DNA from: Chloroflexota bacterium
GTDB taxonomy: Bacteria > Chloroflexota > Anaerolineae > Anaerolineales > DRKV01
Assembly (NCBI GenBank): GCA_011051635.1
Contig: DRKV01000113.1
Span: 1 to 9,480 of the forward strand
DNA length: 9,480 bases
Reading direction: 5' to 3'
The position numbers were made by a program, and so were the translations under genes. Positions 1-7,144 of the stretch are shown piece after piece. Positions within the stretch are counted from its first letter, which is position 1, and every line of letters starts with the position of its first letter. A model generated the notes under the pieces. The model was not told the origin of the DNA, ran no database searches, and saw only the letters and a list, made by a program, of their open reading frames with translations.

Positions 1-512
1 TCGGAGAGGAGGGCCGCGGAGCCGTAGTCGTAGGTCAGGCGGAAGGCCAAGTCGCCCGGCTGCGGCGCGCCATCCAGGGTGAGAGCGCCGGGAGGGTAGG
101 CTTCTTCGGAGCGTCCGTAAAGCCACAGGCCGCCGCCGTTCACTTCCAGGGTGAGGGTGACGGGACGGTTGGGGAGAAAATCCGTCGGGGGGAGGGGGAA
201 GGGGGAAGCGCGGGGAGCCGCGAGGGAGGGCAATCCATAGGTCTGGCTGACCCGCTGCGGGCCGCGTCCGTCCCGCCCTTCCAGGGTGAGGGTCAAACTG
301 GTGGCGGGGGGCGCTCCCTCAGCGGGGTGGGCCATCCACAGGATGATGGATTCCACCGGCAGGCGGCGCAAAATCAGGGTCTGCTGCGCCTGATGGTTCT
401 CATCCAGATAGATGAGCGCGTCGCGGGAGTCTTCCTGGGTGTTCTCGTAGTCGGTAAGGGGGATGCAGGCGGCGTTAAAAAGGAGCAAGAGGACGAGAAG
501 CGCGGTTCTCAT
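1..512 (-). CDS. Probable exported lipoprotein, 5' part only (runs off the window)
   Basis: An open frame without stops runs from ATG at 512 to the left edge, giving about 170 residues of a longer protein. It begins MRTALLVLLLFNAAC, a short basic N-terminus, a hydrophobic stretch and a cysteine at residue 15. This looks like a lipoprotein signal peptide, although Asn at -3 is not the usual Leu/Val/Ile of a lipobox. The rest is rich in Pro, Gly, Leu and Thr. It contains two similar beta-strand-like stretches, SLTLTLEGRDGRG (about residues 74-86) and VTLTLEVNGGG (about 120-130), suggesting an extracytoplasmic beta-sandwich. I do not recognise the family and give no function. The start lies 28 bp after the prfB stop, so it is probably cotranscribed with prfB. 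AAGAGG lies directly against the ATG, a poor Shine-Dalgarno position. The signal peptide at the first ATG is the main support for this start. Confidence 0.68.
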   Translation of the reverse strand, partial: MRTALLVLLLLFNAACIPLTDYENTQEDSRDALIYLDENHQAQQTLILRRLPVESIILWMAHPAEGAPPATSLTLTLEGRDGRGPQRVSQTYGLPSLAAPRASPFPLPPTDFLPNRPVTLTLEVNGGGLWLYGRSEEAYPPGALTLDGAPQPGDLAFRLTYDYGSAALLS

Positions 513-540
513 CCTCTTGCGGGGGGGCGGGAAGGGGATT

Positions 541-1633
541 TCAGTCCTTCTTGCCGACATTGGCGCGCAGGTAGGCCTCGATGAAGCCGTCCAGGTCGCC
601 GTCGAGGACGGCCTGAGCGTTGCCGACTTCGTAGTTGGTGCGGTGGTCTTTGACCATCTGGTAGGGGTGCAGGACGTAGGAGCGAATCTGGCTGCCCCAT
701 TCGGCTTTGGTGTACTCACCGCGCAGTTCGGCCAGTTCTTCGGCACGCTCGCGTTCCTTGATTTCCAGAAGGCGGGCTTTGAGGACGCGCAGGGCGTTTT
801 CGCGGTTTTGGGTCTGGGAGCGTTCGTTCTGGCAGGTGACGACCAGACCGGTGGGCAGGTGGGTGATACGCACCGCGGTGGCGTTCTTCTGGACGTTCTG
901 CCCGCCCGCGCCGGCGGATTTGTAGACGTCAATCCGCAGGTCGTTGGGGTTGATTTCGACTTCGGCATCATCTTCCACCTGCGGGAGGACTTCGACGAGG
1001 GCGAAGGAGGTGTGGCGGCGGTGGGCGGCGTCGAAGGGGGAGAGACGCACCAGGCGGTGAACGCCCTTCTCCGGGCGCAGGTAGCCGTAGGCGTAGGGGC
1101 CGCTGACGGCGATGGTGATGCTCTTGGTTCCCGCTTCCTCGCCGGGACTGTAATCCAGAATTTCGGTTCGGAAGCCGCGGCGCTCGGCCCAGCGGAGGTA
1201 CATGCGCTGGAGCATCTCGGCCCAGTCCTGCGAATCGGTGCCCCCTGCGCCGGCGTGGATGGCGAGGAGAGCGTCGCTGCGGTCGTGCGGCCCGTTGAGC
1301 ATGGCGGCCAGTTCGCGGCGGGCGAATTCGCGTTCCAGGCTCTCGGTTTCGGCTTCCAGTTCGGCGCGCAGGGAGTCGTCCTCCATCTGCGCCAGTTCGA
1401 GAGCATCCTGGACGCGCTGGCGCAAGTCCTGCCAGCCGGTCACTTCCTCCCGCAGGACGGAGAGGGTTTTCATCACCTTCTGCGCCCGCTTTTGGTCGTT
1501 CCACAGGTCGGGCGACTCGGACTGGCGGGAGAGTTCGTCTAGTTGGGTTTGTTTGCCTGGGAGGTCAAAGATACCTCCATAGGCGCTGGATTTGTTCGTC
1601 CAGGGATGTGAGGCGTTCGATGAGGTCTTGCAT
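541..1633 (-). CDS. prfB: Peptide chain release factor 2, made by programmed +1 frameshift
   Basis: RF2 recognises UGA and UAA in the ribosomal A site and triggers release of the finished protein in the cytoplasm. Frame 0 starts at ATG 1633 and reads 22 codons ending in RLWRYL before an in-frame TGA (1567-1565). Slipping +1 past CTT continues with DLPGKQTQLDELSRQ and runs to the TGA at 543-541, for 363 residues in total; E. coli RF2 has 365. The catalytic GGQ is at about residues 243-245 in SAGAGGQNVQK. The RF2 stop-codon reading tripeptide SPF is at about 198-200 in LSPFDAAHRRHTSF; RF1 would have PxT. The N-terminal part is helical, as usual. No good Shine-Dalgarno is visible before ATG 1633, which is preceded by AAACCTT and the octamer repeat region. 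The upstream kinase gene ends 155 bp away, and I could not find a prfB promoter in that gap. Simple ORF callers will report only 541-1476 and miss the first 52 residues. Confidence 0.97.
1564..1578 (-). promoter_or_regulatory. prfB programmed +1 frameshift site with internal Shine-Dalgarno
   Basis: Read on the minus strand, the site is GGAGG TAT CTT TGA C. GGAGG (1578-1574) is an internal Shine-Dalgarno, three bases before the slippery CTT (1570-1568), followed by the in-frame TGA (1567-1565) and then C. Slippery codon, stop, following C and spacing all match the well-studied E. coli prfB signal AGGGGG TAT CTT TGA C. When RF2 is scarce the ribosome pauses at UGA and shifts +1 to read GAC, so RF2 limits its own synthesis. 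The sequence shows every element; the autoregulation is established for the family. Confidence 0.97.
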
Positions 1634-1659
1634 AAGGTTTGGGGATTGGGGAGCAGGGA

Positions 1660-1723
1660 TTAGGGATTGGGGAAATGGGGTAATGAGGAGATGATGAGAT
1701 GGGGAGGTGATGGGGTGAGGAGG
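1660..1723 (+). repeat. Degenerate octamer array, G-rich arm (locus 1)
   Basis: Eight consecutive 8-bp units stay in exact phase on the plus strand, starting at 1660, 1668, 1676, 1684, 1692, 1700, 1708 and 1716. Most fit TGRKGRGR, for example TGAGGAGA, TGATGAGA and TGAGGAGG. G-rich, less regular sequence continues left to about 1641, near the prfB start. The array occupies the gap between the upstream kinase gene and prfB. It is separated from the second arm (1743-1798) by 19 bp that include a small dyad, ACGC-TGC-GCGT (1729-1739). I see no coding potential. Confidence 0.75.
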
Positions 1724-1742
1724 CGGGCACGCTGCGCGTTGT

Positions 1743-1798
1743 ACTTTCGCACTTGCACACTTGCAAACTTTCCCACTTGCAGACTTTCTCACTCCTCC
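1743..1798 (+). repeat. Degenerate octamer array ACTTKCNN (locus 1)
   Basis: Seven 8-bp units in exact phase start at 1743, 1751, 1759, 1767, 1775, 1783 and 1791. The first six fit ACTTKCNN, alternating loosely between ACTTTC and ACTTGC; the last is ACTCCTCC. The array overlaps the 3' end of the kinase gene, whose TGA stop (1791-1789) and final two GAG codons lie in the last units. The same unit reappears at 9442-9480. Confidence 0.8.
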
Positions 1799-3876
1799 AA
1801 CGGGAAGTGCATGGTGAAGGTAGTGCCTCTGCCGGGGATGCTTTCCACGCTGATGGTGCCCCCGTGCTGTTCGACGATGTTCTTGACCAGGGAGAGACCC
1901 AACCCAATACCTCGGGAGCGGGGAGTCGCTCCCGATGAGCGATAGAATTTCTCGAAGATGTGCGGCAAATCTTCGGGCGAGATGCCGCGTCCGGTGTCGG
2001 AGACCTGTGCCACAAGAGTGTCCCCTTCCGGCTTGACGGTCACGCTGATGAAACCGGCATCGGTGTATTTTATGGCGTTGTCAATCAGGTTGCGCCACAT
2101 TTGTTCGATGAGGCGCGTCTCTCCCTTGATGGGCGGGTGAGGCTTCAGATGCGTATGTACCAACAGTCCTTTGGAGCGTGCCGCACCCTCCATGTCCTGC
2201 ACAATGTAGTAGGCGATTTTGTCCATCAGGATAGGCACTGCCGGGGTGTGGGAGCGGATGCCGGTTTCCAGGCGGGAGATGGTGAGGATATCCGAGGCGA
2301 AATGTGCCAGGCGGCGGGCGCTGGCATCGATGCGGGAGAAGATTTCGGCGTATTCCTGCCGGGAGAGATTGTCCATCTGGGCGAGTTGCGCATAGCCAGA
2401 GATGGAACTCAGCGGGCCGCGCAAATCGTGAGAGAGAATGGAAATCAGTTCATTGTTCAGCCGCACCACCTCGGTGAGAGGGGTGACGTCGTGCATGGTG
2501 AGTACCACCCCCATGTCCGGGACGGGCGCGATGCCGACGTGGAAGGTCTGTTGCCCGATGGAAATTTCCCGCCGGACGGTTTCGCCGGTTTCCTGGGCTT
2601 CCTGGACGGCCTCCCGCAAGGGGGGCGGGAATTGGCGGGCGTCATCGAAGGGCAAAATGCGCTGTGCAGGGGGGTTGCTGGAAACAACTTTGCCTTCCGT
2701 GTTCAGGAGAAGGATGCCTTCGCTGGCGCTTTCCAGCGTGGCGGCCAGGCGCGTGCGCTCCTGCTCGGCCTGCTCGTAGAGAATTTCCATCTGCTTGCGG
2801 GCGTTGACTTGCTCCGTGATGTCTTGCAGCACCAGAATGCGCCCAAGAGTGGTATTGCGGTAGTGCAGGGGGATACTTTTCAACAGCCGAATACTTTGGT
2901 CGCTGAGATGGATTTCCTGGGAGAGGCGCTTTTCGGGAGGATTCTGGAGAATGTCCTCCAGCGCCGAGCGCAACATGGGGAGCGGGGTTCTTTCCAATAG
3001 ATTTTCACCGATAAACCCGTTCGGCTCGTTTTGCAATAAATTGGCCGCGCTCTGGTTGATGTCTAGAATGGTGGCGCTGTCATCCAGGACGATGACCCCT
3101 TCGGGGATTTGCTCCAAAACAGTCTGGCGGGCAACCGGGATGAGTTCCAGCAGCCGGTAGCGGAAAATAGCGCGGGCCAGAAGTACCGCTGTAATGGTGA
3201 AGAAGAAGGGGTCCAGCCCCCAGTACCAGAAGTCCTTGACTTGGGTAAACATATTGGCAACCAGGGGCACCAGGATGGCGGTTATCATCAGGCGGGTTTG
3301 AGCGCGGTAAATAGGGGCGCTTGTGCGCTGGAAACGCCACAAGATGACCGCCCCTGCAACCAGGTACAGGTAACTGACCGCGGTGTGGAGGTAGTAAAGA
3401 GGGGTGTGGTCACCGTGGAATTTCTCTATGGAAATATCGGGCAGGTACGAAAGATGTGTGGGTATTAGTTTTACGTTTCTCCACCATAAATTCGTCCCCG
3501 GTGTGCTCACTACGATGACCAGCGAGATGACGGGGATGATGAAAATCGCCCTCTTCCACAGGGTGGGGAGCGTTTCCCATTGCCGGGTGTACTGCAAGGA
3601 CATCACCAGCCACAAGGCAGGAGCGAACACAGCCCCGAAGTACTTGATGATGTTGCAGGCGTATTTCTCCCCAAGGGACGGCACGACGATGTGCAGCCCG
3701 TAAAAGAAAGCCCACCAGGCAATGGCGGCCATCAGGTAGCCCAGGGTTTTTCCTTCAGGGCGGCGGGGTTTGCGCAGGGCGCGCCATGCGAGGTATGCGT
3801 TGAGTATCGCGGCTCCCCACAAGAAAAGGGCGGAAAGCCAGGAGATGAAGAGGGCTTGGGCGGAGGTGTCTGGCAT
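1789..3876 (-). CDS. Membrane sensor histidine kinase: 7TM sensor, two PAS, HisKA, HATPase
   Basis: This 695-residue kinase should autophosphorylate on His and pass the phosphate to a response regulator. Residues 1-240 hold about seven hydrophobic segments (near 8-29, 44-65, 80-95, 108-124, 160-181, 192-212 and 217-238). They end in LLELIPVARQTVLEQIPEG, the typical link of the 7TM histidine-kinase sensor (HisKA_7TM type) to a PAS domain. PAS1 covers about 253-355 and ends LQDITEQ. A short coiled linker and PAS2 (about 376-466) follow. The H-box is LSHDLRGPLSSISGY with His483. The ATPase has its N-box at NLIDNAIKY (Asn596, Asn600), DTGRG (Asp627) and GIGLGLS (656-662). The protein ends with the ATPase fold, with no attached receiver. 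It starts 38 bp after the receiver-only regulator, its likely partner. The start codon has no visible Shine-Dalgarno, but no in-frame alternative lies closer to the regulator. The sensed signal is unknown. Confidence 0.95.
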   Translation of the reverse strand: MPDTSAQALFISWLSALFLWGAAILNAYLAWRALRKPRRPEGKTLGYLMAAIAWWAFFYGLHIVVPSLGEKYACNIIKYFGAVFAPALWLVMSLQYTRQWETLPTLWKRAIFIIPVISLVIVVSTPGTNLWWRNVKLIPTHLSYLPDISIEKFHGDHTPLYYLHTAVSYLYLVAGAVILWRFQRTSAPIYRAQTRLMITAILVPLVANMFTQVKDFWYWGLDPFFFTITAVLLARAIFRYRLLELIPVARQTVLEQIPEGVIVLDDSATILDINQSAANLLQNEPNGFIGENLLERTPLPMLRSALEDILQNPPEKRLSQEIHLSDQSIRLLKSIPLHYRNTTLGRILVLQDITEQVNARKQMEILYEQAEQERTRLAATLESASEGILLLNTEGKVVSSNPPAQRILPFDDARQFPPPLREAVQEAQETGETVRREISIGQQTFHVGIAPVPDMGVVLTMHDVTPLTEVVRLNNELISILSHDLRGPLSSISGYAQLAQMDNLSRQEYAEIFSRIDASARRLAHFASDILTISRLETGIRSHTPAVPILMDKIAYYIVQDMEGAARSKGLLVHTHLKPHPPIKGETRLIEQMWRNLIDNAIKYTDAGFISVTVKPEGDTLVAQVSDTGRGISPEDLPHIFEKFYRSSGATPRSRGIGLGLSLVKNIVEQHGGTISVESIPGRGTTFTMHFPLEE

Positions 3877-3914
3877 GGTGAGTTGCTGGGGGGCTGTCTG
3901 CTTGACTGATGAAC

Positions 3915-4307
3915 CTATGCGCCCTTGTTCTCGTAGCGCTGGCGCAAACGGGTGGACAGGTCTCTTAATTGGGTAAAACTGACGGGTTTGATGAGTACCA
4001 GGTCGCTTTCTCCCTCCAGGAGGGTGGCCATGCGAGGGTTGGCAGTGGCGAGAATGACCATGGCATTTTTGAGATGGGGAGTGGAGCGGATATGACGCAA
4101 TATCTCCTCTCCAGAAACCCCCGGCAAATGTAAATCCAGCACGATGAGAACCGGGGTAGGAGGATTCTCCAGGCGTTGCAATGCTTGCGGGCCGTTGTCA
4201 ATTACCTCTGCCTTGAACCCGGCATTTTCGATAGCATGTTGGAAGATGTCAGCCTGCATGGCGTCGTCTTCGATGATGAGGGCTGGCAAGGGGCTTGCGG
4301 CGTTCAT
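3915..4307 (-). CDS. Single-domain (CheY/Spo0F-like) response regulator
   Basis: The 130 residues form one receiver domain. The acidic pocket is Glu13, Asp14 and Asp15 in LIIEDDA, the phosphoacceptor is Asp58 in IVLDLHLPGVSG, the conserved Thr is Thr88 in ILATANP, and the Lys-Pro pair is Lys107-Pro108. Almost nothing follows the last helix, so there is no DNA-binding or enzymatic output domain. The usual aromatic switch residue, three positions before the Lys, is Val104 here. The ATG overlaps the TGA of the upstream kinase as ATGA, indicating translational coupling, and a good Shine-Dalgarno lies inside that kinase gene. Receivers of this kind act as phosphate shuttles or bind a protein target. 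With kinases encoded on both sides, it is probably their common or alternative acceptor; which one it serves cannot be read from sequence. Confidence 0.95.
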   Translation of the reverse strand: MNAASPLPALIIEDDAMQADIFQHAIENAGFKAEVIDNGPQALQRLENPPTPVLIVLDLHLPGVSGEEILRHIRSTPHLKNAMVILATANPRMATLLEGESDLVLIKPVSFTQLRDLSTRLRQRYENKGA

Positions 4308-7126
4308 TCGGTTTTCTCCTCGACTTCCAGGGCAAGCGGCAGGATGATAGTGAAAGTTGTTCCTTCGCCGGCTTCACTGTGTAATTGTACCTCTCCCTGC
4401 ATCAATTCGGCGAGGTGTTTGACAATAGACAACCCCAATCCTGAGCCAGTGTGTTCTTTGCGGGCAGGGCTGCCATCCACTTGCCGGAAAGCATCGAAAA
4501 TGTAGTCTTGCGCGTCTTTCGGGATTCCCCGTCCGGTATCGCTTACCTGGATAGCCCAGCGTTCTTCTCCGCGGCGCTGCAAAGCGATGCGGATATGCCC
4601 CTGGTCGGTAAATTTGATGGCGTTGCTGACCAGGTTGCGCAAAATTTGCCCAATCCAGTAGCGGTCGCCGACCACTTTCTCAGGCAGGGCGGGGTCCACG
4701 TCGGTAATGATTTCCAGCCCCTGCCCCTGGGCGAGGGCGATGTCCGCGCCTATCAGTTCCAGCAAATGGGCAGGAGAAAACGGGCTGGGGCGGAGGATAA
4801 TCTTTCCGCTTTCAATTTGTGCCTGGTTGAGCAGGTCGTTGACGAAGTCCAGCAATTGACGGCTGCTTTTGCCAATGGATTGCACCACTTTGTCCTGCTC
4901 TTTGCTCAGAGGCCCGTAAATGCCGGTTTGCAGCATTTCGGTATAGCCGATGATGGCTCCCAGCGGGGTACGCATATCGTGGCTGACGTTCCCCAGCAAT
5001 TGGGTTTTCAGACGGCTGGCCTGCAGGGCCTCATCGCGGGAACGCTGTAAGGCTTCTTCCAGTTCTTTGCGTTGGGTGATGTCTTCCTTGATAGCCACGT
5101 AATGGGTGGTATGTCCGTCCTTGTCTTTTACCGGAGAAATCGTCTGGAATTCCCAGTACAGTGAGCCGTCCTTGCGCTGGTTGATGATTTCGCCGCGCCA
5201 CACTTTCCCTTCCTGCTCGATGGTGCGCCACATCTCCTCGTAGAAACCCTGGTCGTGCTGGCCCGATTTGAGCAGGTTGGAGGGTTGGCCGATGGCCTCC
5301 TCAACCCGGTATCCCGTCATTTTGGTGAAGGCGGGATTGACATATTCGATGACGCCCTGGGCGTCGGTGATGACGAGCCCGCTGGCGCTTTGTTCCGCGG
5401 CCTGGTACATCTTGCGCAATTCAAGTTCTCTCTCCTTGCGTTCGGTGATGTCCAGGGAGTATTCCACCATCTGAACGACCTCTCCCGCCTCATCGTAGAG
5501 GGGATAGCCATGCACTTCTGCGTAGTAGGGAGTGCCATCCGGTCGGTGGTGGATGTGTTCTACGGTGTAAGGTTCGTGCCTGGCGACCACATGCTGCAAG
5601 GGACAGGGGTGCTCCAATCCCTCGCAGGGAGTAGCGCGTTTGTGGGTCAGGGCGTAGCAGGTGATATTCTGGGTGATTCCCAATGTTCTGGCTGCCGAGT
5701 TTGCCAAAACGACGCTGTAATCCTTGACATCAATCACGTAGAAAGGCGCGTCAATGGAGTCGATGATGGTTTGCAGGAAAACCTGCTGCTGATGGATGTG
5801 TTCTTCGGCTTGTTTCCTCTCCGTGATATCGGTCTTGACCGCCACATAATGCTGCACCTGTCCTTGCGCATCGAGCACCGGCGAGATGGTGGCATCTTCC
5901 CAATACAACTCGCCGTTCTTCTTCTTGTTGACCAGTTCCCCGTGCCAGGTTTCGCCGCGGGTTAATGTTTCCCACATTGCCTGATAGAACTCTGACGGGT
6001 GCTGCCCGGACTTCAGGATGCGGGGATTTTGCCCTAAGGCCTCCTCTTGCGTGTAACCGGTGACGCGGGTGAAGGTCGGGTTCACGTATTCAATCGCGCC
6101 ATCCGCGTTGGTGATGACGATAGAACTGGCGCTTTGCTCAATGGCCTGGGAGAGAATGAGCACCTGCTCCTCCGCGTGCCGCAGTTTGGTCAGGTCGTAT
6201 CCCGTCCCGATAACCGCGGTTTCTCCTTCCCACGGCACCAGCCCTGTCGTGACATGAATCTGCCGGATTTCTCCGTTTTTCCGCCGGATGGGCAGGTCGT
6301 AGCGCGTCGGCTTGGTGAGAGGTATCTCCATGCGGTGCAGGCCGTCTTTGCGGACGCGTTCCTGCCATTCTGGGGGCGCGATTTCCCAGAAATTCATCGC
6401 AAGAAGTTCTTCCCGGCTGTAGCCGGTGATGTACTCGGTGGCCGGGTTTACATAGATGAACTTGCCGCCCCGGTGAACGAAAATGGCGCTGGTGGTGGCC
6501 TCCGTGAGGGTATGGAAGATGGTCTCCTGGCGTTGCAATTGCTCTGTGCGGTTTTCCAGTTGGCTCTGGCTGCTTTCTCGAACGAAAGTCGCTACCAGCA
6601 GGAACAGGGAGGTTGCTCCCACGAATCCCAGGGGATAAACGATGTCGCGAAAGGGGATATCCGCACGCAAAAGAGGCAAAGCGCTCATCAAGCCCAGATT
6701 GATGAGTATCAACGCCAGGGTGCCCCGCGCATTGAGCAGCATACTCCCTAAAACGACGACGGACAGCGTCCAGACCAGCGTGTGGAACAGGTGCGTGCCC
6801 CCGGAGAACGGTCTGTACAGTGCGCCAAAGAAGGGGCTTATGGTGAATGCGCCCAATACAAGTACGGTCCCCCAGCGATAGGCCGGCGTGCGGCTGAGGA
6901 TGTAGGCCAGAGCCAGGATGAGCGTTACCGGCCAGAAATACGCCGCGGCCTGCTTGTGGAAAAGGGATAGCAGCGCCTCCGGTATGAAATACAGAGGCAG
7001 CAGGACGGCCAATGAGGCGGCCAACATGCGCGCCTCGTGCCGGCGTCGTATCCCCTCTACCCTGGGGGACGGCTCGATAAGCGCCGTCCCCCAGCGTTGG
7101 TACCATTTAGGGGCGGAAGTGTTCAT
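4304..7126 (-). CDS. Multi-PAS membrane sensor histidine kinase (about six TM, four PAS)
   Basis: This is a 940-residue kinase. The N-terminus is cytoplasmic and basic (1-34). About six hydrophobic segments follow between 35 and 182, then a short coiled stretch (184-200). Four PAS units come next: PAS1 about 201-318, PAS2 about 325-440, PAS3 about 449-563 and PAS4 about 573-688; the last three end in DITxRK-type signatures. The H-box is NVSHDMRTPLGAIIGY with His716. The ATPase has NLVSNAIKF (Asn831, Asn835), DTGRG (Asp863) and GSGLGLS (894-900). PAS2 and PAS4 are near-duplicates; both carry LKSGQH and GxLYWE motifs like those in NifL/Aer-type PAS domains, some of which bind FAD. PAS3 carries a Cys/His cluster (Cys490, His495, Cys501, His506, Cys508). 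AAGGA (7139-7135) sits 8 bases before the ATG. The gene follows ftsY by 18 bp and overlaps the receiver gene by 4 bp. A redox or ligand signal is plausible but not proven. Confidence 0.95.
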   Translation of the reverse strand: MNTSAPKWYQRWGTALIEPSPRVEGIRRRHEARMLAASLAVLLPLYFIPEALLSLFHKQAAAYFWPVTLILALAYILSRTPAYRWGTVLVLGAFTISPFFGALYRPFSGGTHLFHTLVWTLSVVVLGSMLLNARGTLALILINLGLMSALPLLRADIPFRDIVYPLGFVGATSLFLLVATFVRESSQSQLENRTEQLQRQETIFHTLTEATTSAIFVHRGGKFIYVNPATEYITGYSREELLAMNFWEIAPPEWQERVRKDGLHRMEIPLTKPTRYDLPIRRKNGEIRQIHVTTGLVPWEGETAVIGTGYDLTKLRHAEEQVLILSQAIEQSASSIVITNADGAIEYVNPTFTRVTGYTQEEALGQNPRILKSGQHPSEFYQAMWETLTRGETWHGELVNKKKNGELYWEDATISPVLDAQGQVQHYVAVKTDITERKQAEEHIHQQQVFLQTIIDSIDAPFYVIDVKDYSVVLANSAARTLGITQNITCYALTHKRATPCEGLEHPCPLQHVVARHEPYTVEHIHHRPDGTPYYAEVHGYPLYDEAGEVVQMVEYSLDITERKERELELRKMYQAAEQSASGLVITDAQGVIEYVNPAFTKMTGYRVEEAIGQPSNLLKSGQHDQGFYEEMWRTIEQEGKVWRGEIINQRKDGSLYWEFQTISPVKDKDGHTTHYVAIKEDITQRKELEEALQRSRDEALQASRLKTQLLGNVSHDMRTPLGAIIGYTEMLQTGIYGPLSKEQDKVVQSIGKSSRQLLDFVNDLLNQAQIESGKIILRPSPFSPAHLLELIGADIALAQGQGLEIITDVDPALPEKVVGDRYWIGQILRNLVSNAIKFTDQGHIRIALQRRGEERWAIQVSDTGRGIPKDAQDYIFDAFRQVDGSPARKEHTGSGLGLSIVKHLAELMQGEVQLHSEAGEGTTFTIILPLALEVEEKTE
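4316..4321 (-). promoter_or_regulatory. Ribosome binding site of the receiver gene, inside the kinase ORF
   Basis: GAGGAG on the minus strand lies 8 bases before the ATG at 4307, within the last codons of the overlapping kinase gene. It is the strongest Shine-Dalgarno I see in the minus-strand cluster and supports this start. Confidence 0.75.
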
Positions 7127-7144
7127 GGGGCGTTTCCTTCTCGC

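Noticed and set aside
513..540. Intrinsic terminator after prfB
   Set aside because: The gap is a C-rich run on the sense strand with no stem-loop and no U tract, so transcription probably reads on into the lipoprotein gene.
463..1542. 359-codon plus-strand open frame opposite prfB
   Set aside because: It is the antisense shadow of prfB, whose frame carries GGQ, SPF and the frameshift site. The plus frame shows no recognisable domain.
1565..1792. 75-codon minus ORF ending in RLWRYL
   Set aside because: Only its last 22 codons are real, as the frame-0 leader of prfB. The upstream part is octamer repeat read as protein.
1539..2015. 158-codon minus frame through the kinase end and the octamer gap, with Cys/Lys/Ser repeats
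   Set aside because: The repeated residues come from translating 8-bp units in three frames; it overlaps the kinase ATPase in a wrong frame and the prfB leader.
1960..3000. 346-codon plus-strand frame opposite the 7TM kinase
   Set aside because: Antisense to PAS2, HisKA and ATPase coding sequence with clear motifs; high GC leaves the opposite strand open by chance.
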